DNA of 64,000 bases from Rhodoluna sp. KAS3 (lineage in GTDB: Bacteria; Actinomycetota; Actinomycetes; Actinomycetales; Microbacteriaceae), in assembly GCF_026000575.1 (NCBI RefSeq), contig NZ_AP026910.1:558001-622000 (forward strand), in the 5' to 3' direction. Made by a program: the position numbers and the translations under genes. Numbering within the stretch: position 1 is the first letter of the stretch; each line of letters opens with the position of its first letter. This document shows positions 8,514-17,936 of this stretch, piece after piece. The notes beneath the pieces were generated by a model, which was not told where the DNA came from, did not search any database, and saw only the letters and a program-made list of their open reading frames with translations.

Positions 8514-9697
8514 TATGAGTTACTCCTTGCTAGCTCAGCCTCGATTGCGTCGGTGAGGCGGGCTTCGATTTCTTCGTTACCAATTTGCTGGATGATTTCG
8601 TTGAGGAAACCACGTACGACGAGGCGACGGGCTTCAATCTCTGGAATACCGCGGGCCTGCAGGTAGAACAACTGCTCGTCGTCGAAGCGACCGCTGGCCG
8701 AAGCGTGCCCAGCCCCGGCAATCTGACCGGTTTCAATCTCTAGATTTGGCACCGAGTCAGCTCGCGCGCCATCGGTTAGCAATAGGTTTCGGTTTAGCTC
8801 GTAGGTATCGGTGCCCTCCGCAGCCATGCGAATTAGTACATCTCCAACCCAAACAGTGTGTGCGCCGTCTCCCTGAAGTGCACCCTTGTAGGTGACTCGA
8901 GACTTGCAGTTAGGAACCGCGTGATCAACGTAAAGTCTGTTCTCTAGGTGCTGGTCCTCGTCTGCGAAGTACATCCCTAGCAGCTCAACGTCGCCACCCG
9001 GCTGAGTGAATTCTGCAGATGTGCTAACTCGAACGGTCTCGCCTCCCAAACTGACAACCAGGTGCTTCAATTTGGCATTTCGACCAAGACGAGCCATTTG
9101 AGTTGAGGCGTGAACCGCCTCGGCATTCCAATCCTGAATCGAAATCAGAGTTAGGTGGGCTTCGTCACCAACAATAATCTCGAGGTTTTCGCTCAAAATC
9201 GCGTCACCCTTGTGGTCAAGAATCACGGTTGATTCTGCAAATGGTTTTGCATCAACAATTAGGTGAATAGCACTTGGCTCGGTTGATTCTGAATTGAGGG
9301 TTAGCTGAACCTCAGACTTTGCGTTGCCTGGAAGGGTTACCAGATAGGCCTGCTCAGCAGAGCCCCAGGCTGCCGCACTCGGACGCTCTTCTGGAATTCC
9401 TGCCCCGCCAAAGGCTGGATTGTCTGAGCCCACCCATGCGGTTGTAACGCCATCGGTGTGCTTGATTTCAAGGTCGCCAACGTACTCGGCAAGTGAATCG
9501 GCATCCAGACCTTTTAGGCGCGCCGCTGGCAAGTAACGCCACTGCTCTTCGCGGGTTGAAATTGCCGGGAAGTCGGCTACGTTTGTCGACCTCTTGCGCT
9601 CATAGCGAGTCTGAATTGGAACGCCCGCCCCATGGCTGTGAGCCTCAAGGCCGTGCTGTACTGAACCGCTTTCAACGGTTGGTGTTGAAGTGGTCAC
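8513..9697 (-). CDS. sufD: Fe-S cluster assembly protein SufD
   Basis: SufD pairs with SufB to form the scaffold on which new Fe-S clusters are built. This 394-residue protein has the SufBD right-handed beta-helix core. Its C-terminal region (VPNLEIETGQIAGAGHASASGRFDDEQLFYLQARG in outline) ends in the helix EARRLVVRGFLNEII. The GHA(S/T) histidine near residue 335 matches the conserved SufD His at the SufB interface. The start is a GTG that shares its G with the sufB stop (TAGTG), so translation is coupled. The N-terminal 50 residues are the usual variable SufD segment. Confidence 0.93.
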   Translation of the reverse strand: MTTSTPTVESGSVQHGLEAHSHGAGVPIQTRYERKRSTNVADFPAISTREEQWRYLPAARLKGLDADSLAEYVGDLEIKHTDGVTTAWVGSDNPAFGGAGIPEERPSAAAWGSAEQAYLVTLPGNAKSEVQLTLNSESTEPSAIHLIVDAKPFAESTVILDHKGDAILSENLEIIVGDEAHLTLISIQDWNAEAVHASTQMARLGRNAKLKHLVVSLGGETVRVSTSAEFTQPGGDVELLGMYFADEDQHLENRLYVDHAVPNCKSRVTYKGALQGDGAHTVWVGDVLIRMAAEGTDTYELNRNLLLTDGARADSVPNLEIETGQIAGAGHASASGRFDDEQLFYLQARGIPEIEARRLVVRGFLNEIIQQIGNEEIEARLTDAIEAELARSNS

Positions 9698-11115
9698 TAG
9701 CCGACGGCCCCTTCCATCTGCATTTCGATGAGTTTGTTCAACTCAAGGGCGTATTCCATCGGTAGTTCCTTAGCGATTGGTTCAATAAAGCCGCGAACGA
9801 TCATCGCCATGGCCTCGTCTTCGGGTAGTCCTCGGGACTGTAGGTAAAACAACTGCTCTTCGCTAACGCGCGAGACTGTGGCCTCGTGGCCCATTGAAAC
9901 GTCGTCCTCGCGCACGTCCACCGCTGGGTAGGTGTCCGAACGAGAAATAGTGTCAACCAACAGTGCGTCACAGCGAACTGTGTTGGCAGAGTGGTGAGCA
10001 CCCGGCATGACACGAATTTCGCCACGGTAGGACGTACGGCCACCTCCGCGTGCGATTGACTTCGAGACGATTGAGGAGCTGGTGTGTGGCGCAAGGTGAA
10101 TCATCTTTGCGCCCGCGTCTTGGTGCTGTCCCTCGCCGGCAAACGCAACCGATAGGGTCTCTCCGCGAGCATATTCTCCGGCCAAAATTACTGCTGGGTA
10201 CTTCATGGTCACCTTTGAGCCGATGTTTCCATCGATCCACTCCATAGTTGCGCCTTCGTGGCAGATTGCACGCTTGGTAACTAGGTTGTAGACGTTGTTT
10301 GACCAGTTCTGAATGGTCGTGTAGCGAACACGGGCACCCTTCTTCACAATGATCTCAACTACGGCAGAGTGCAATGAGTCAGATTGGTAGATAGGCGCGG
10401 TGCAACCCTCGATGTAGTGCACGTATGAATCTTCGTCAGCGATGATCAGGGTGCGCTCGAACTGACCCATGTTCTCAGTGTTGATGCGGAAGTATGCCTG
10501 AAGCGGGATCTCCACGTGAACGCCCTTTGGGACGTAAACGAAGGATCCGCCCGACCACACCGCAGTGTTTAGAGCAGCGAACTTGTTGTCACCGGCAGGG
10601 ATAACGGTTCCGAAATACTCCTGAAAAATCTCAGGGTGCTCTTTGAGAGCGGTATCGGTGTCTAGAAAGATTACGCCCTGGGCCTCAAGGTCTTCACGGA
10701 TCTGGTGGTAAACCACTTCAGATTCGTACTGTGCGGCCACACCGGCAACCAAACGGCTGCGCTCGGCTTCTGGGATTCCCAAGCGCTCGTAGGTGTTGCG
10801 AATTTCTTCTGGAAGCTCTTCCCAGGTGTTGGCCTGGCGCTCAGTTGAACGAACGAAGTACTTGATGTTGTCAAAATCAATGCCACTTAGGTCTGAACCC
10901 CAGCTAGGCATCGGTTTCTTGCCGAAGAAGTCAAAACCTTTCAGGCGGCGTTCAAGCATCCACTCCGGTTCACTCTTCAGTCCAGAAATGTTCCGGACCA
11001 CACCTTCGTTGATTCCTCGCTTCGCGATTGAACCGGCGGTATCGGAGTCGGACCAACCGAACTCGTACACGCCAAGGCTGTCAAGTTCTGGTCGGTCAAT
11101 GATGATGTCGGACAA
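9697..11115 (-). CDS. sufB: Fe-S cluster assembly protein SufB (TTG start)
   Basis: SufB is the main scaffold subunit of the SufBCD complex. The core shows [21 protein letters not shown], a run of beta-helix turns, and near the end [22 protein letters not shown] followed by the C-terminal helices. I place the start at TTG 11115, giving 472 residues, the usual SufB length. AGGGAGG lies five bases upstream of it, and the product then begins like other SufB proteins ([10 protein letters not shown]). An upstream ATG at 11217 would add 34 residues without a ribosome-binding site or family similarity. It is first in the suf operon. No SufR-type repressor gene is adjacent; the heme-A gene ctaA is divergent. 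Confidence 0.93.
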   Translation of the reverse strand: MSDIIIDRPELDSLGVYEFGWSDSDTAGSIAKRGINEGVVRNISGLKSEPEWMLERRLKGFDFFGKKPMPSWGSDLSGIDFDNIKYFVRSTERQANTWEELPEEIRNTYERLGIPEAERSRLVAGVAAQYESEVVYHQIREDLEAQGVIFLDTDTALKEHPEIFQEYFGTVIPAGDNKFAALNTAVWSGGSFVYVPKGVHVEIPLQAYFRINTENMGQFERTLIIADEDSYVHYIEGCTAPIYQSDSLHSAVVEIIVKKGARVRYTTIQNWSNNVYNLVTKRAICHEGATMEWIDGNIGSKVTMKYPAVILAGEYARGETLSVAFAGEGQHQDAGAKMIHLAPHTSSSIVSKSIARGGGRTSYRGEIRVMPGAHHSANTVRCDALLVDTISRSDTYPAVDVREDDVSMGHEATVSRVSEEQLFYLQSRGLPEDEAMAMIVRGFIEPIAKELPMEYALELNKLIEMQMEGAVG

Positions 11116-11212
11116 GCCGGCCTCCCTTTTTATGCTGCTCAGATCTGAGTTTCTTGATCCGAAATAGTCTGTGAGTGTCAACTGATGAACCGCGCTTCCG
11201 TATTCCCTGCAA

Positions 11213-11225
11213 GGCAAACTTTGCC
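11213..11225. promoter_or_regulatory. 13-bp perfect palindrome upstream of sufB
   Basis: GGCAAA-C-TTTGCC is a perfect inverted repeat about 100 bases upstream of the sufB start, within the divergent sufB/ctaA gap. A second inverted repeat (ATTGC, six bases, GCAAT) lies at 11259-11274. Either could be an operator for an unidentified regulator. No binding protein is implied by the sequence. Confidence 0.3.
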
Positions 11226-11315
11226 CTGTGTAAAGATGGGTTCAGGAGAAGTCTCAAGATTGCAACAGCGCAATCGAGAAATAGTTGAAACTATCCGCAA
11301 GTTTACCGATATGGC

Positions 11316-12281
11316 TTGGAATTCGGAAGCCAAAAACCGCGTCGAAAGGCAGTGTTTCCTTTGTTTACAAAGATTCGCAACACCATTGCGAACAATCCCC
11401 TCTTTTCTGCTGCCAGACTCCCGCTTTATGTCTGGCTTTCACTGGTTAGCCAGATACTCATCGTGGTTACAGGTGGTGTTGTGCGCCTTACCGGTTCAGG
11501 ATTGGGCTGCCCAACTTGGCCGAAGTGCACCGAGGATTCTTTGATTACGGTGCCGGAAATGGGTTGGCACGGAGTTATTGAGTTTGCGAATCGACTTCTG
11601 ACCTTTGTACTGGCACTCATCGCACTGCTTACATTCATTGTGATTGTTCGTCTCGGTCGGAAACTGAACCGCGGTTTATTTGCACCGGCGCTAATTCTTG
11701 GTCTTGGAATCCCAGCTCAGGCTGTCCTCGGCGGGTTCACCGTGTGGAGTCAGCTAAACCCATGGTTTGTTGGGGCTCACTTCATCTTGAGTGCCATCAT
11801 GATTGCAATTGCTTCGTTGTTGGTTTTCAGAGCGTTACCTCCGGTTCATGTTGCTGCCCCACGCAGCCTGTGGTTGACCGCAACACCGGTAGCAGTGGTT
11901 GGCGCGATCTCAGTGATTATCGGTGTTTTGGTTACCGGTGCTGGCCCGCACTCAGGTGACGCGGAAAGCATCAGAAACGGATTGGACCTGGAGCTGTGGC
12001 AACACCTGCACTCCTACCCCGCTTATGTCCTTATCTTGCTGGTCATTGCCCAGGCATGGATTCTTTGGAAGCGGGACCGATGGTCTAAGAATTTCCAGAC
12101 CAAGGCTGTCCTGTGGCTACTGGTCGTTCTTATTGGTCAAGCAGTCATCGGCGTCGCTCAGGCCAGATTGGGCGTTCCTCCCCTTCTAGTTGGCCTCCAC
12201 ATGCTAGGTGCCGCGGTGATCTGTTCCATGCTGACCTTCCAGTGGCTTGCTATTAGAGGCAAGAGTCGAGGCTCAAACTAA
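11316..12281 (+). CDS. ctaA: Heme A synthase (COX15/CtaA family)
   Basis: CtaA oxidises the C8 methyl group of heme O to a formyl group, giving heme A for aa3-type oxidases. It is an integral membrane protein with about eight hydrophobic segments. The typical opening VVTGGVVRLTGSGLGCPTWP carries a conserved Cys. Histidines in GWHGVIEFANRL, GAHFILSA, LWQHLHSYP and GLHMLGAAV fit the heme-ligand positions. The start is unclear. The frame opens with TTG at 11316, but in-frame GTG 11352 and TTG 11361 (after AAAGG) are alternatives nearer the first membrane segment. The photolyase ATG overlaps its stop (TAATG). Confidence 0.92.
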   Translation: MEFGSQKPRRKAVFPLFTKIRNTIANNPLFSAARLPLYVWLSLVSQILIVVTGGVVRLTGSGLGCPTWPKCTEDSLITVPEMGWHGVIEFANRLLTFVLALIALLTFIVIVRLGRKLNRGLFAPALILGLGIPAQAVLGGFTVWSQLNPWFVGAHFILSAIMIAIASLLVFRALPPVHVAAPRSLWLTATPVAVVGAISVIIGVLVTGAGPHSGDAESIRNGLDLELWQHLHSYPAYVLILLVIAQAWILWKRDRWSKNFQTKAVLWLLVVLIGQAVIGVAQARLGVPPLLVGLHMLGAAVICSMLTFQWLAIRGKSRGSN

Positions 12282-13645
12282 TGTCGCGCCTGTTTTGGTT
12301 CAGACGTGACCTACGTCTGCAAGACAATGTGGCTCTGAACCAGGCCGTGGCCGGTGCCGTTAGTGACGGCGACAATCAGGTGCTCCCCGTTTACGCTCTG
12401 GACTCCTCAGTATTTGAGTCGCTCGAGGGCATTAGGCAATGGTCTCTGCACGAGTCCCTCAAGTCGCTGCAGCGCTCGCTGGGTGGCAACCTTTCTGTGG
12501 TGGTGGGTTCGCCGGCGGCTTCACTGGTTGATGCAGCTACTAAAGCTGATGTTTCGGTCGTCCATGCCACTAGAGCCTTCGATACCCGAGGAGTGGCCGA
12601 ACAAAATGCGGTCGGTCTGGCACTGAAAGATGCTGGCATTTTTCTTCAACTTGACGATAGCTATTACGCAGTTGCTCCGGGGTCAGTGAAGAAGCCAGAC
12701 GGCTCCCCCTATCGCGTTTACACACCATTTTTTAAGAACTGGTTCCAGCACGGTTGGGCAAAGCCAGTTGCGCTCGCCGAAGGAGCCATTTGGCGCTCGA
12801 TAGATGGGCAAACTGAGATTCCGCTGCCGACTAAGGATTCACCAATCAAAGTGACTGCTTCGGAGGCCTTTGCTGTCAAAACTTTCGAGCGCTTCAAGCA
12901 CCGTGCGCTTGAAAATTACGGCGATGACCGGAACCGTGCCGACCTGTCCGGGACTTCACACCTGAGTCATGCACTGGCCTTTGGTGAGATTCATCCGCGC
13001 ACCATCCTTGCCGATCTGCAGGATTCCCCTGGCGAGGAAGTCTTCCGAAAAGAGATTGCGTGGCGAGAGTTTTATGCCGACGTACTTTGGCATAACCCGC
13101 ACACCGACCACGATTACTACGAACCGCGATTCAAGGAAATGCGCTACGACGTTGGCCCGGATGCCGATGCCAAGCTGCTGGCCTGGCAGCAGGGAAAAAC
13201 GGGTTTTCCCATGGTGGATGCAGGTATGCGCCAACTTTTAGCCACGGGGTGGATGCACAATCGCGTTCGCATGATCGTTGCCTCTTTTTTGATTAAAGAT
13301 CTGCACCTTGAGTGGCAACTCGGCGCTGAGTGGTTCGAGCGCAATCTAAGTGACTTTGATCCGGCTTCAAACGCCCATGGCTGGCAATGGACTGCCGGTT
13401 GTGGCACTGATGCTTCGCCGTACTACCGAGTCTTCAACCCAGTTCTGCAGGGATACAAGTTTGATCCTCGCGGAGACTACATCCGGAAGTATGTTCCGGA
13501 GTTAGCCCACATCTGGGGGCCAGAGATTCACGAGCCTTGGCTAAGGCTGGATGGTCTGTCGCAGGGCTATCCGAGTCGAATTGTCGATCACGCTACCGAG
13601 CGGGACGAGTCACTAGCTCGGCTAAAGGAAATTAAGAAGGACTAG
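12281..13645 (+). CDS. phr: Deoxyribodipyrimidine photolyase
   Basis: This FAD-dependent enzyme repairs UV-induced pyrimidine dimers using blue light. The N-terminal alpha/beta antenna domain opens with [14 protein letters not shown]. The C-terminal FAD domain has [14 protein letters not shown], the [12 protein letters not shown] motif, [13 protein letters not shown], and the [24 protein letters not shown] segment that closes on flavin. Trp residues of the electron-transfer chain can be seen in the [13 protein letters not shown] region. At 454 residues it resembles class I CPD photolyases. A 6-4 or cryptochrome role is less likely but not excluded. Its position between ctaA and ctaB, coupled to ctaA, is unusual. 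Its stop shares CTAG with the ctaB stop. Confidence 0.93.
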   Translation: MSRLFWFRRDLRLQDNVALNQAVAGAVSDGDNQVLPVYALDSSVFESLEGIRQWSLHESLKSLQRSLGGNLSVVVGSPAASLVDAATKADVSVVHATRAFDTRGVAEQNAVGLALKDAGIFLQLDDSYYAVAPGSVKKPDGSPYRVYTPFFKNWFQHGWAKPVALAEGAIWRSIDGQTEIPLPTKDSPIKVTASEAFAVKTFERFKHRALENYGDDRNRADLSGTSHLSHALAFGEIHPRTILADLQDSPGEEVFRKEIAWREFYADVLWHNPHTDHDYYEPRFKEMRYDVGPDADAKLLAWQQGKTGFPMVDAGMRQLLATGWMHNRVRMIVASFLIKDLHLEWQLGAEWFERNLSDFDPASNAHGWQWTAGCGTDASPYYRVFNPVLQGYKFDPRGDYIRKYVPELAHIWGPEIHEPWLRLDGLSQGYPSRIVDHATERDESLARLKEIKKD

Positions 13646-14517
13646 CCCAAAACCAAAGGGTCAACTGCAAGAGCCACAAACAGTAGCGTCAGGTAAATGT
13701 TTGAGATGTGGAACAGCGGCATCGGTTTGCTAATTTCACCCGTCTGAGCCTGCTTGAAAATTCTGTGTGCGGCCCAGATAAACCAGATTCCACCCGCGAT
13801 TGCAGTGGCAGAGTAAATCCAACCAAGTCCGGCTACCGGGATTAGCACCCAGGTGCTGACCGCAACGGCCCATGCGTAGAGGACAATCTGCATGGCAACT
13901 GTCTTTGGGCCACGCACAACCGGCAACATCGGAACCCCAGCACGCTCGTAGTCATCGCGGTACTTGACTGCTAGCGGCCAATAGTGTGGCGGGGTCCACA
14001 AGAAAATGATCAGGAACAGCACCCAAGGGGTCAAAGACAGGTCGTTTGTTACTGCTGCCCAGCCGATTAGGACTGGAGCTGCTCCCGCGGCGCCTCCCCA
14101 AACGATGTTCTGAGGGGTCCAGCGCTTCAGGATCATGGTGTAAACCAGCACGTAGAACAGCACCGCGGCAAGAGAAATTAGTGATGCCAGCCAGTTGACC
14201 AGAATCCCTAGCCACAGAACTGATGCCAAGCCGATAATCCACGAGAAAACTAAGGCTTCGCGATTAGTGAGTTCACCAGTCACCAGCGGGCGGTTCTTGG
14301 TACGGCCCATGATTTTGTCAATGTCGGTGTCGTATACGCAGTTGAAGGCGTTTGCTGAACCTGCGCTCAGAGCACCACCGATAAGGGTCGCCAAAACCAG
14401 CCAAAGATCCGGCATTCTGCCCTCGGCAAGCACCATCGTCGGAAGAGTGGTGATCAACAAGAGCTCAATTACACGTGGCTTGGTCAGCGCAACGTAGGCC
14501 TTGGTTTTTTTCAACAT
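13642..14517 (-). CDS. ctaB: Protoheme IX farnesyltransferase (heme O synthase)
   Basis: CtaB attaches a farnesyl group to heme B, giving heme O, the substrate of CtaA. It belongs to the UbiA prenyltransferase superfamily. The first Asp-rich motif is [18 protein letters not shown] and the second lies in [16 protein letters not shown]. About eight or nine transmembrane segments can be read. I use the ATG at 14517 (291 residues; starts [19 protein letters not shown]), the family's usual N-terminus. An open frame extends about 100 codons upstream into the tkt promoter region but looks non-coding. There is no ribosome-binding site, and TACACT eight bases upstream suggests a leaderless message. 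Confidence 0.93.
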   Translation of the reverse strand: MLKKTKAYVALTKPRVIELLLITTLPTMVLAEGRMPDLWLVLATLIGGALSAGSANAFNCVYDTDIDKIMGRTKNRPLVTGELTNREALVFSWIIGLASVLWLGILVNWLASLISLAAVLFYVLVYTMILKRWTPQNIVWGGAAGAAPVLIGWAAVTNDLSLTPWVLFLIIFLWTPPHYWPLAVKYRDDYERAGVPMLPVVRGPKTVAMQIVLYAWAVAVSTWVLIPVAGLGWIYSATAIAGGIWFIWAAHRIFKQAQTGEISKPMPLFHISNIYLTLLFVALAVDPLVLG

Positions 14518-14525
14518 TTCTAATA

Positions 14526-14531
14526 AGTGTA
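14526..14531 (-). promoter_or_regulatory. Candidate -10 element of ctaB
   Basis: On the minus strand TACACT lies eight bases before the ctaB ATG. ctaB is divergent from tkt and needs its own promoter here. The rest of the 194-base ctaB/tkt gap (14518-14711) holds no gene and no hairpin that I trust; only the tkt ribosome-binding site (AAAAGGAG, 14697-14704) is clear. Confidence 0.4.
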
Positions 14532-14711
14532 AATCAACGACATACTTCGTTATTCCTTCAAGTAGAAAAACACTGAGGTAGTAGACTTTTCCAAGAACTT
14601 GATTGGGTTTCAAGCACGTATTTGTGCCCATTTTCCAGTACTTCTCATGGCAATGGCGCCGAGCAAATTTTTTAGTCCCGATCTCATCTACAACAAGAAA
14701 AGGAGCTGCTC

Positions 14712-16802
14712 TTGTCAGCATTCCAATGGACCGAACTCGACACCAAGGCAGTCGACACAGCCCGAGTTCTAGCAGCAGACGCAGTTGAAAAAGTTGGCAA
14801 CGGTCACCCTGGTACCGCAATTAGCTTGGCGCCAGTGGCATACCTGCTTTTCAACAAGATAATGCGCCACGATCCAAAGGATGACCGCTGGCTTGGGCGT
14901 GACCGTTTCATTTTGAGTGTCGGTCACAGTTCTTTGACTATTTACAACCAGCTTTACCTGCACGGATACGGTCTTGAACTTGACGACCTAAAGGCTCTTC
15001 GTACTTGGGGTTCAGCAACTCCGGGACACCCTGAGTACGGTCACACCAAGGGTGTTGAGATCACCACCGGTCCATTGGGCCAGGGTTTGGCATCAGCAAC
15101 CGGTTTCGCATACGCATCTCGCTTTGAGCGCGGTCTATTCGACCCACAGGCCGCCGAAGGCCAGTCCCCTTTTGACCACTTTGTTTATGTAATCGCTGGT
15201 GATGGTGACATGCAAGAAGGTGTCACCTCAGAGGCTGCATCACTTGCGGGTCACCAGCAACTGGGAAATCTAGTTGTGATCTACGACTCAAACCAGATCT
15301 CAATTGAAGATGACACCAACATCGCCTTCACCGAAAGCGTCACCGCTCGCTATGAGTCATACGGATGGCACACCCAGACCGTTGACTGGAAGAAGACCGG
15401 TAACTACGTCGAGGACCTCGAGGAACTTTACAACGCCATCCAGAAGGCTAAGTCAGTAACTGATAAGCCATCGCTAATTACCCTTCGCACCATTATTGGA
15501 TGGCCGTCACCAAAGAAGCAGAACTCGGGCAAGATTCACGGTTCAGCACTCGGTGCTGAAGAGCTTTCAGCGCTAAAGACCGTTCTAGGTTTTGATCCAG
15601 AGAAGACTTTTGAAGTATCACCCGAGGTAATTGCTCACACCCGCAACACCGATCGATTTGACCGCGAGCGTTCAGCCTGGGAAGCATCATTTGACGCTTG
15701 GGCATCAGAAAACGCCGACAAGAAGCACCTGCTTGACCGAATTGTTGCTGGCGAGACCCCAGAAGGTCTTGAAGCTGCTCTTCCGGTGTTTGAGAACGGA
15801 AGCTCAGTTTCAACTCGAGTAGCTTCAGGCAAGGTAATCAACGCCATTGCCGGAGTTATGCCAGAGCTTTGGGGTGGTTCAGCCGACTTGGCCGATTCAA
15901 ACATGACCACAATCGCTGGCGCGAAGTCATTTGTTCCAAGCGAATGGTCGACCCACGAATGGAACGGCGACAAGTACGGTCGCGTTCTGCACTTTGGTAT
16001 CCGTGAACACGCCATGGGCGCGATTCTCAACGGAATCGTTCTGCACGGAAACACTCGAGTGTTCGGTGGAACCTTCTTGATCTTCAGCGACTACATGCGT
16101 CCTGCAGTACGTCTAGCTGCACTGATGGGTATTCCATCAATTTTCGTTTGGACTCACGACTCAGTGGCTCTTGGTGAAGATGGCCCAACCCACCAGCCAA
16201 TCGAGCAAATTGCCACTCTGCGCGCGATTCCAAACCTAGACATGGTTCGCCCAGCCGACGGCAACGAAACTGCGTTCGCTTGGAAGACCGTTCTAGAGCG
16301 CCGTCAGGGTCCAGCTGGTCTTGCGCTTAGCCGTCAGAACCTTCCTGTGTATCCACGCGGCGAAGCTGACGAGACCGGTTCGGTTTATGCCGGTGCTGAA
16401 AACACCGCAAAGGGTGCGTATGTCCTGCTTGAAGCGGCAAACGGCCAGCCACAGGTAATCCTGATTGCTACCGGTTCTGAAGTTGAAATCGCAGTCAACG
16501 CTCGTATTCAGCTAGAGGCTCAGGGCATCGCCACTCGCGTGGTTTCAGCTCCTTGCCTCGAATGGTTCGATGAGCAGTCAGCCGAATACCGCGAGTCAGT
16601 TCTTCCTGCGGCTTTGAAAGCCAAGGTCTCAGTTGAGGCTGGCGTGAGCTTGGGTTGGAACAAGTACGTGGGGCCATTCGGTCAGAGCGTCTCAATTGAG
16701 CACTTCGGTGCTTCAGCCGACCCTAAGACTCTTTACCGCGAATTCGGCATGACTGCTGAGGCCGTCGTAACCGCAGCCCTAGCTTCAATTGCAGCCAACT
16801 AG
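14712..16802 (+). CDS. tkt: Transketolase (TTG start)
   Basis: Transketolase is thiamine-diphosphate dependent and moves two-carbon units between sugar phosphates in the non-oxidative pentose-phosphate pathway. The N-terminal domain has [13 protein letters not shown]. The ThDP-binding stretch [19 protein letters not shown] is followed, after about 30 residues, by [11 protein letters not shown]. The pyrimidine domain has [13 protein letters not shown] and the [15 protein letters not shown] loop. At 696 residues the length is standard. The start is TTG with AAAAGGAG seven bases upstream. It heads a run of six genes ending in pgl and is divergent from ctaB, a common actinobacterial arrangement. 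Confidence 0.97.
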   Translation: MSAFQWTELDTKAVDTARVLAADAVEKVGNGHPGTAISLAPVAYLLFNKIMRHDPKDDRWLGRDRFILSVGHSSLTIYNQLYLHGYGLELDDLKALRTWGSATPGHPEYGHTKGVEITTGPLGQGLASATGFAYASRFERGLFDPQAAEGQSPFDHFVYVIAGDGDMQEGVTSEAASLAGHQQLGNLVVIYDSNQISIEDDTNIAFTESVTARYESYGWHTQTVDWKKTGNYVEDLEELYNAIQKAKSVTDKPSLITLRTIIGWPSPKKQNSGKIHGSALGAEELSALKTVLGFDPEKTFEVSPEVIAHTRNTDRFDRERSAWEASFDAWASENADKKHLLDRIVAGETPEGLEAALPVFENGSSVSTRVASGKVINAIAGVMPELWGGSADLADSNMTTIAGAKSFVPSEWSTHEWNGDKYGRVLHFGIREHAMGAILNGIVLHGNTRVFGGTFLIFSDYMRPAVRLAALMGIPSIFVWTHDSVALGEDGPTHQPIEQIATLRAIPNLDMVRPADGNETAFAWKTVLERRQGPAGLALSRQNLPVYPRGEADETGSVYAGAENTAKGAYVLLEAANGQPQVILIATGSEVEIAVNARIQLEAQGIATRVVSAPCLEWFDEQSAEYRESVLPAALKAKVSVEAGVSLGWNKYVGPFGQSVSIEHFGASADPKTLYREFGMTAEAVVTAALASIAAN

Positions 16803-16835
16803 CCCAAATTTTTCCTAAGAAATCGGAGTAAATAA

Positions 16836-17936
16836 ATGTCAAACAGCCCACTAGCTCAGCTAGCCGCAAATGGCGTCAGCATCTGGCTTGACGACCTATC
16901 ACGTTCACGCATCGTCTCTGGCGGTCTGCGCGATTTGATCACCAACCGTTCGGTTTCTGGCGTAACTACCAACCCGACCATCTTTGCCGGTGCGCTGGCC
17001 AAGGGTGAGGGCTACCAGGCTCAGGTTGCTGAGCTTGCTGCTGCTGGAGCATCCGCTGAAGAAGCAATCTTTGAAATCACCACCAAAGACGTTTCGGATG
17101 CCTGTGACATCTTTGCTGGCGTTTACGCAGAGACCAAGGGCTTTGATGGCCGCGTATCAATCGAGGTTGAGCCTGGACTGGCAAACGACACCGATGGCAC
17201 CATTGCTCAGGCCAAGGAACTGTTTGCCAAGGTCAACCGCGAAAACGTAATGATCAAGATTCCTGCAACCAAGCCGGGTCTAGGCGCTATCACCGCAGTA
17301 ATTGCTGCAGGAATTAGCGTCAACGTAACGTTGATTTTCTCTCTCGAGCGCTACCGGGAGGTTATCGCTGCTTACATCGCTGGTATCGAGCAGGCAAAGG
17401 CCAACGGCCACGATCTGTCAAAGATCCACTCAGTAGCCTCATTCTTCGTTTCACGCGTTGACACTGAAGTTGACAACCGTTTGGTAGCTGCTGGGCACCC
17501 TGAGTTGAAGAGCCAGGCTGCTCTTGCCAACGCTCGTCTTGCCTACGAAGTATTTGAGCAATCTTTTGCTACTGACGCTTGGGCAGCACTTGCTGCCGCA
17601 GGAGCAAACGTACAGCGCCCATTGATGGCATCTACCGGTGTAAAGGACCCAGCCCTGCTTGACACTCTTTACGTGACCGAATTGGTTGCTCCTCAGCTGG
17701 TCAACACCATGCCTGAGAAAACTATGGAGGCCGTCTACGACCACGGTGTTATTCCTGCCGCTTCAATCACCAACAACTACGAAGCTGCTCGCGAGGTTCT
17801 TGCAGCAGTTGAGGCCGCTGGGGTTTCATTGGCAGACGCAACTCAGGTTCTAGAAACCGAGGGTGTAGACAAGTTCATCGTTTCTTGGAACGAACTGGTT
17901 CAGACCGTTGACACCGCACTCAAGGCGGCGAAGTAA
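16836..17936 (+). CDS. tal: Transaldolase
   Basis: Transaldolase moves a dihydroxyacetone unit between sedoheptulose-7-phosphate and glyceraldehyde-3-phosphate. The TIM-barrel protein has [12 protein letters not shown] near the start and [27 protein letters not shown] carries the Schiff-base lysine, and [11 protein letters not shown] follows. The length of 366 residues is that of the longer actinobacterial/proteobacterial subfamily. GGAG lies eight bases before the ATG. Its stop overlaps the pgi start by one base (TAATG). Tal and Pgi occur fused in some bacteria, so this tight coupling fits a shared origin. Confidence 0.95.
   Translation: MSNSPLAQLAANGVSIWLDDLSRSRIVSGGLRDLITNRSVSGVTTNPTIFAGALAKGEGYQAQVAELAAAGASAEEAIFEITTKDVSDACDIFAGVYAETKGFDGRVSIEVEPGLANDTDGTIAQAKELFAKVNRENVMIKIPATKPGLGAITAVIAAGISVNVTLIFSLERYREVIAAYIAGIEQAKANGHDLSKIHSVASFFVSRVDTEVDNRLVAAGHPELKSQAALANARLAYEVFEQSFATDAWAALAAAGANVQRPLMASTGVKDPALLDTLYVTELVAPQLVNTMPEKTMEAVYDHGVIPAASITNNYEAAREVLAAVEAAGVSLADATQVLETEGVDKFIVSWNELVQTVDTALKAAK

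Noticed and set aside
14518-14820. N-terminal extension of ctaB by about 100 codons
   Set aside because: The extension has no ribosome-binding site, overlaps the tkt promoter and start region, and does not look like CtaB. The family N-terminus starts at the ATG at 14517.
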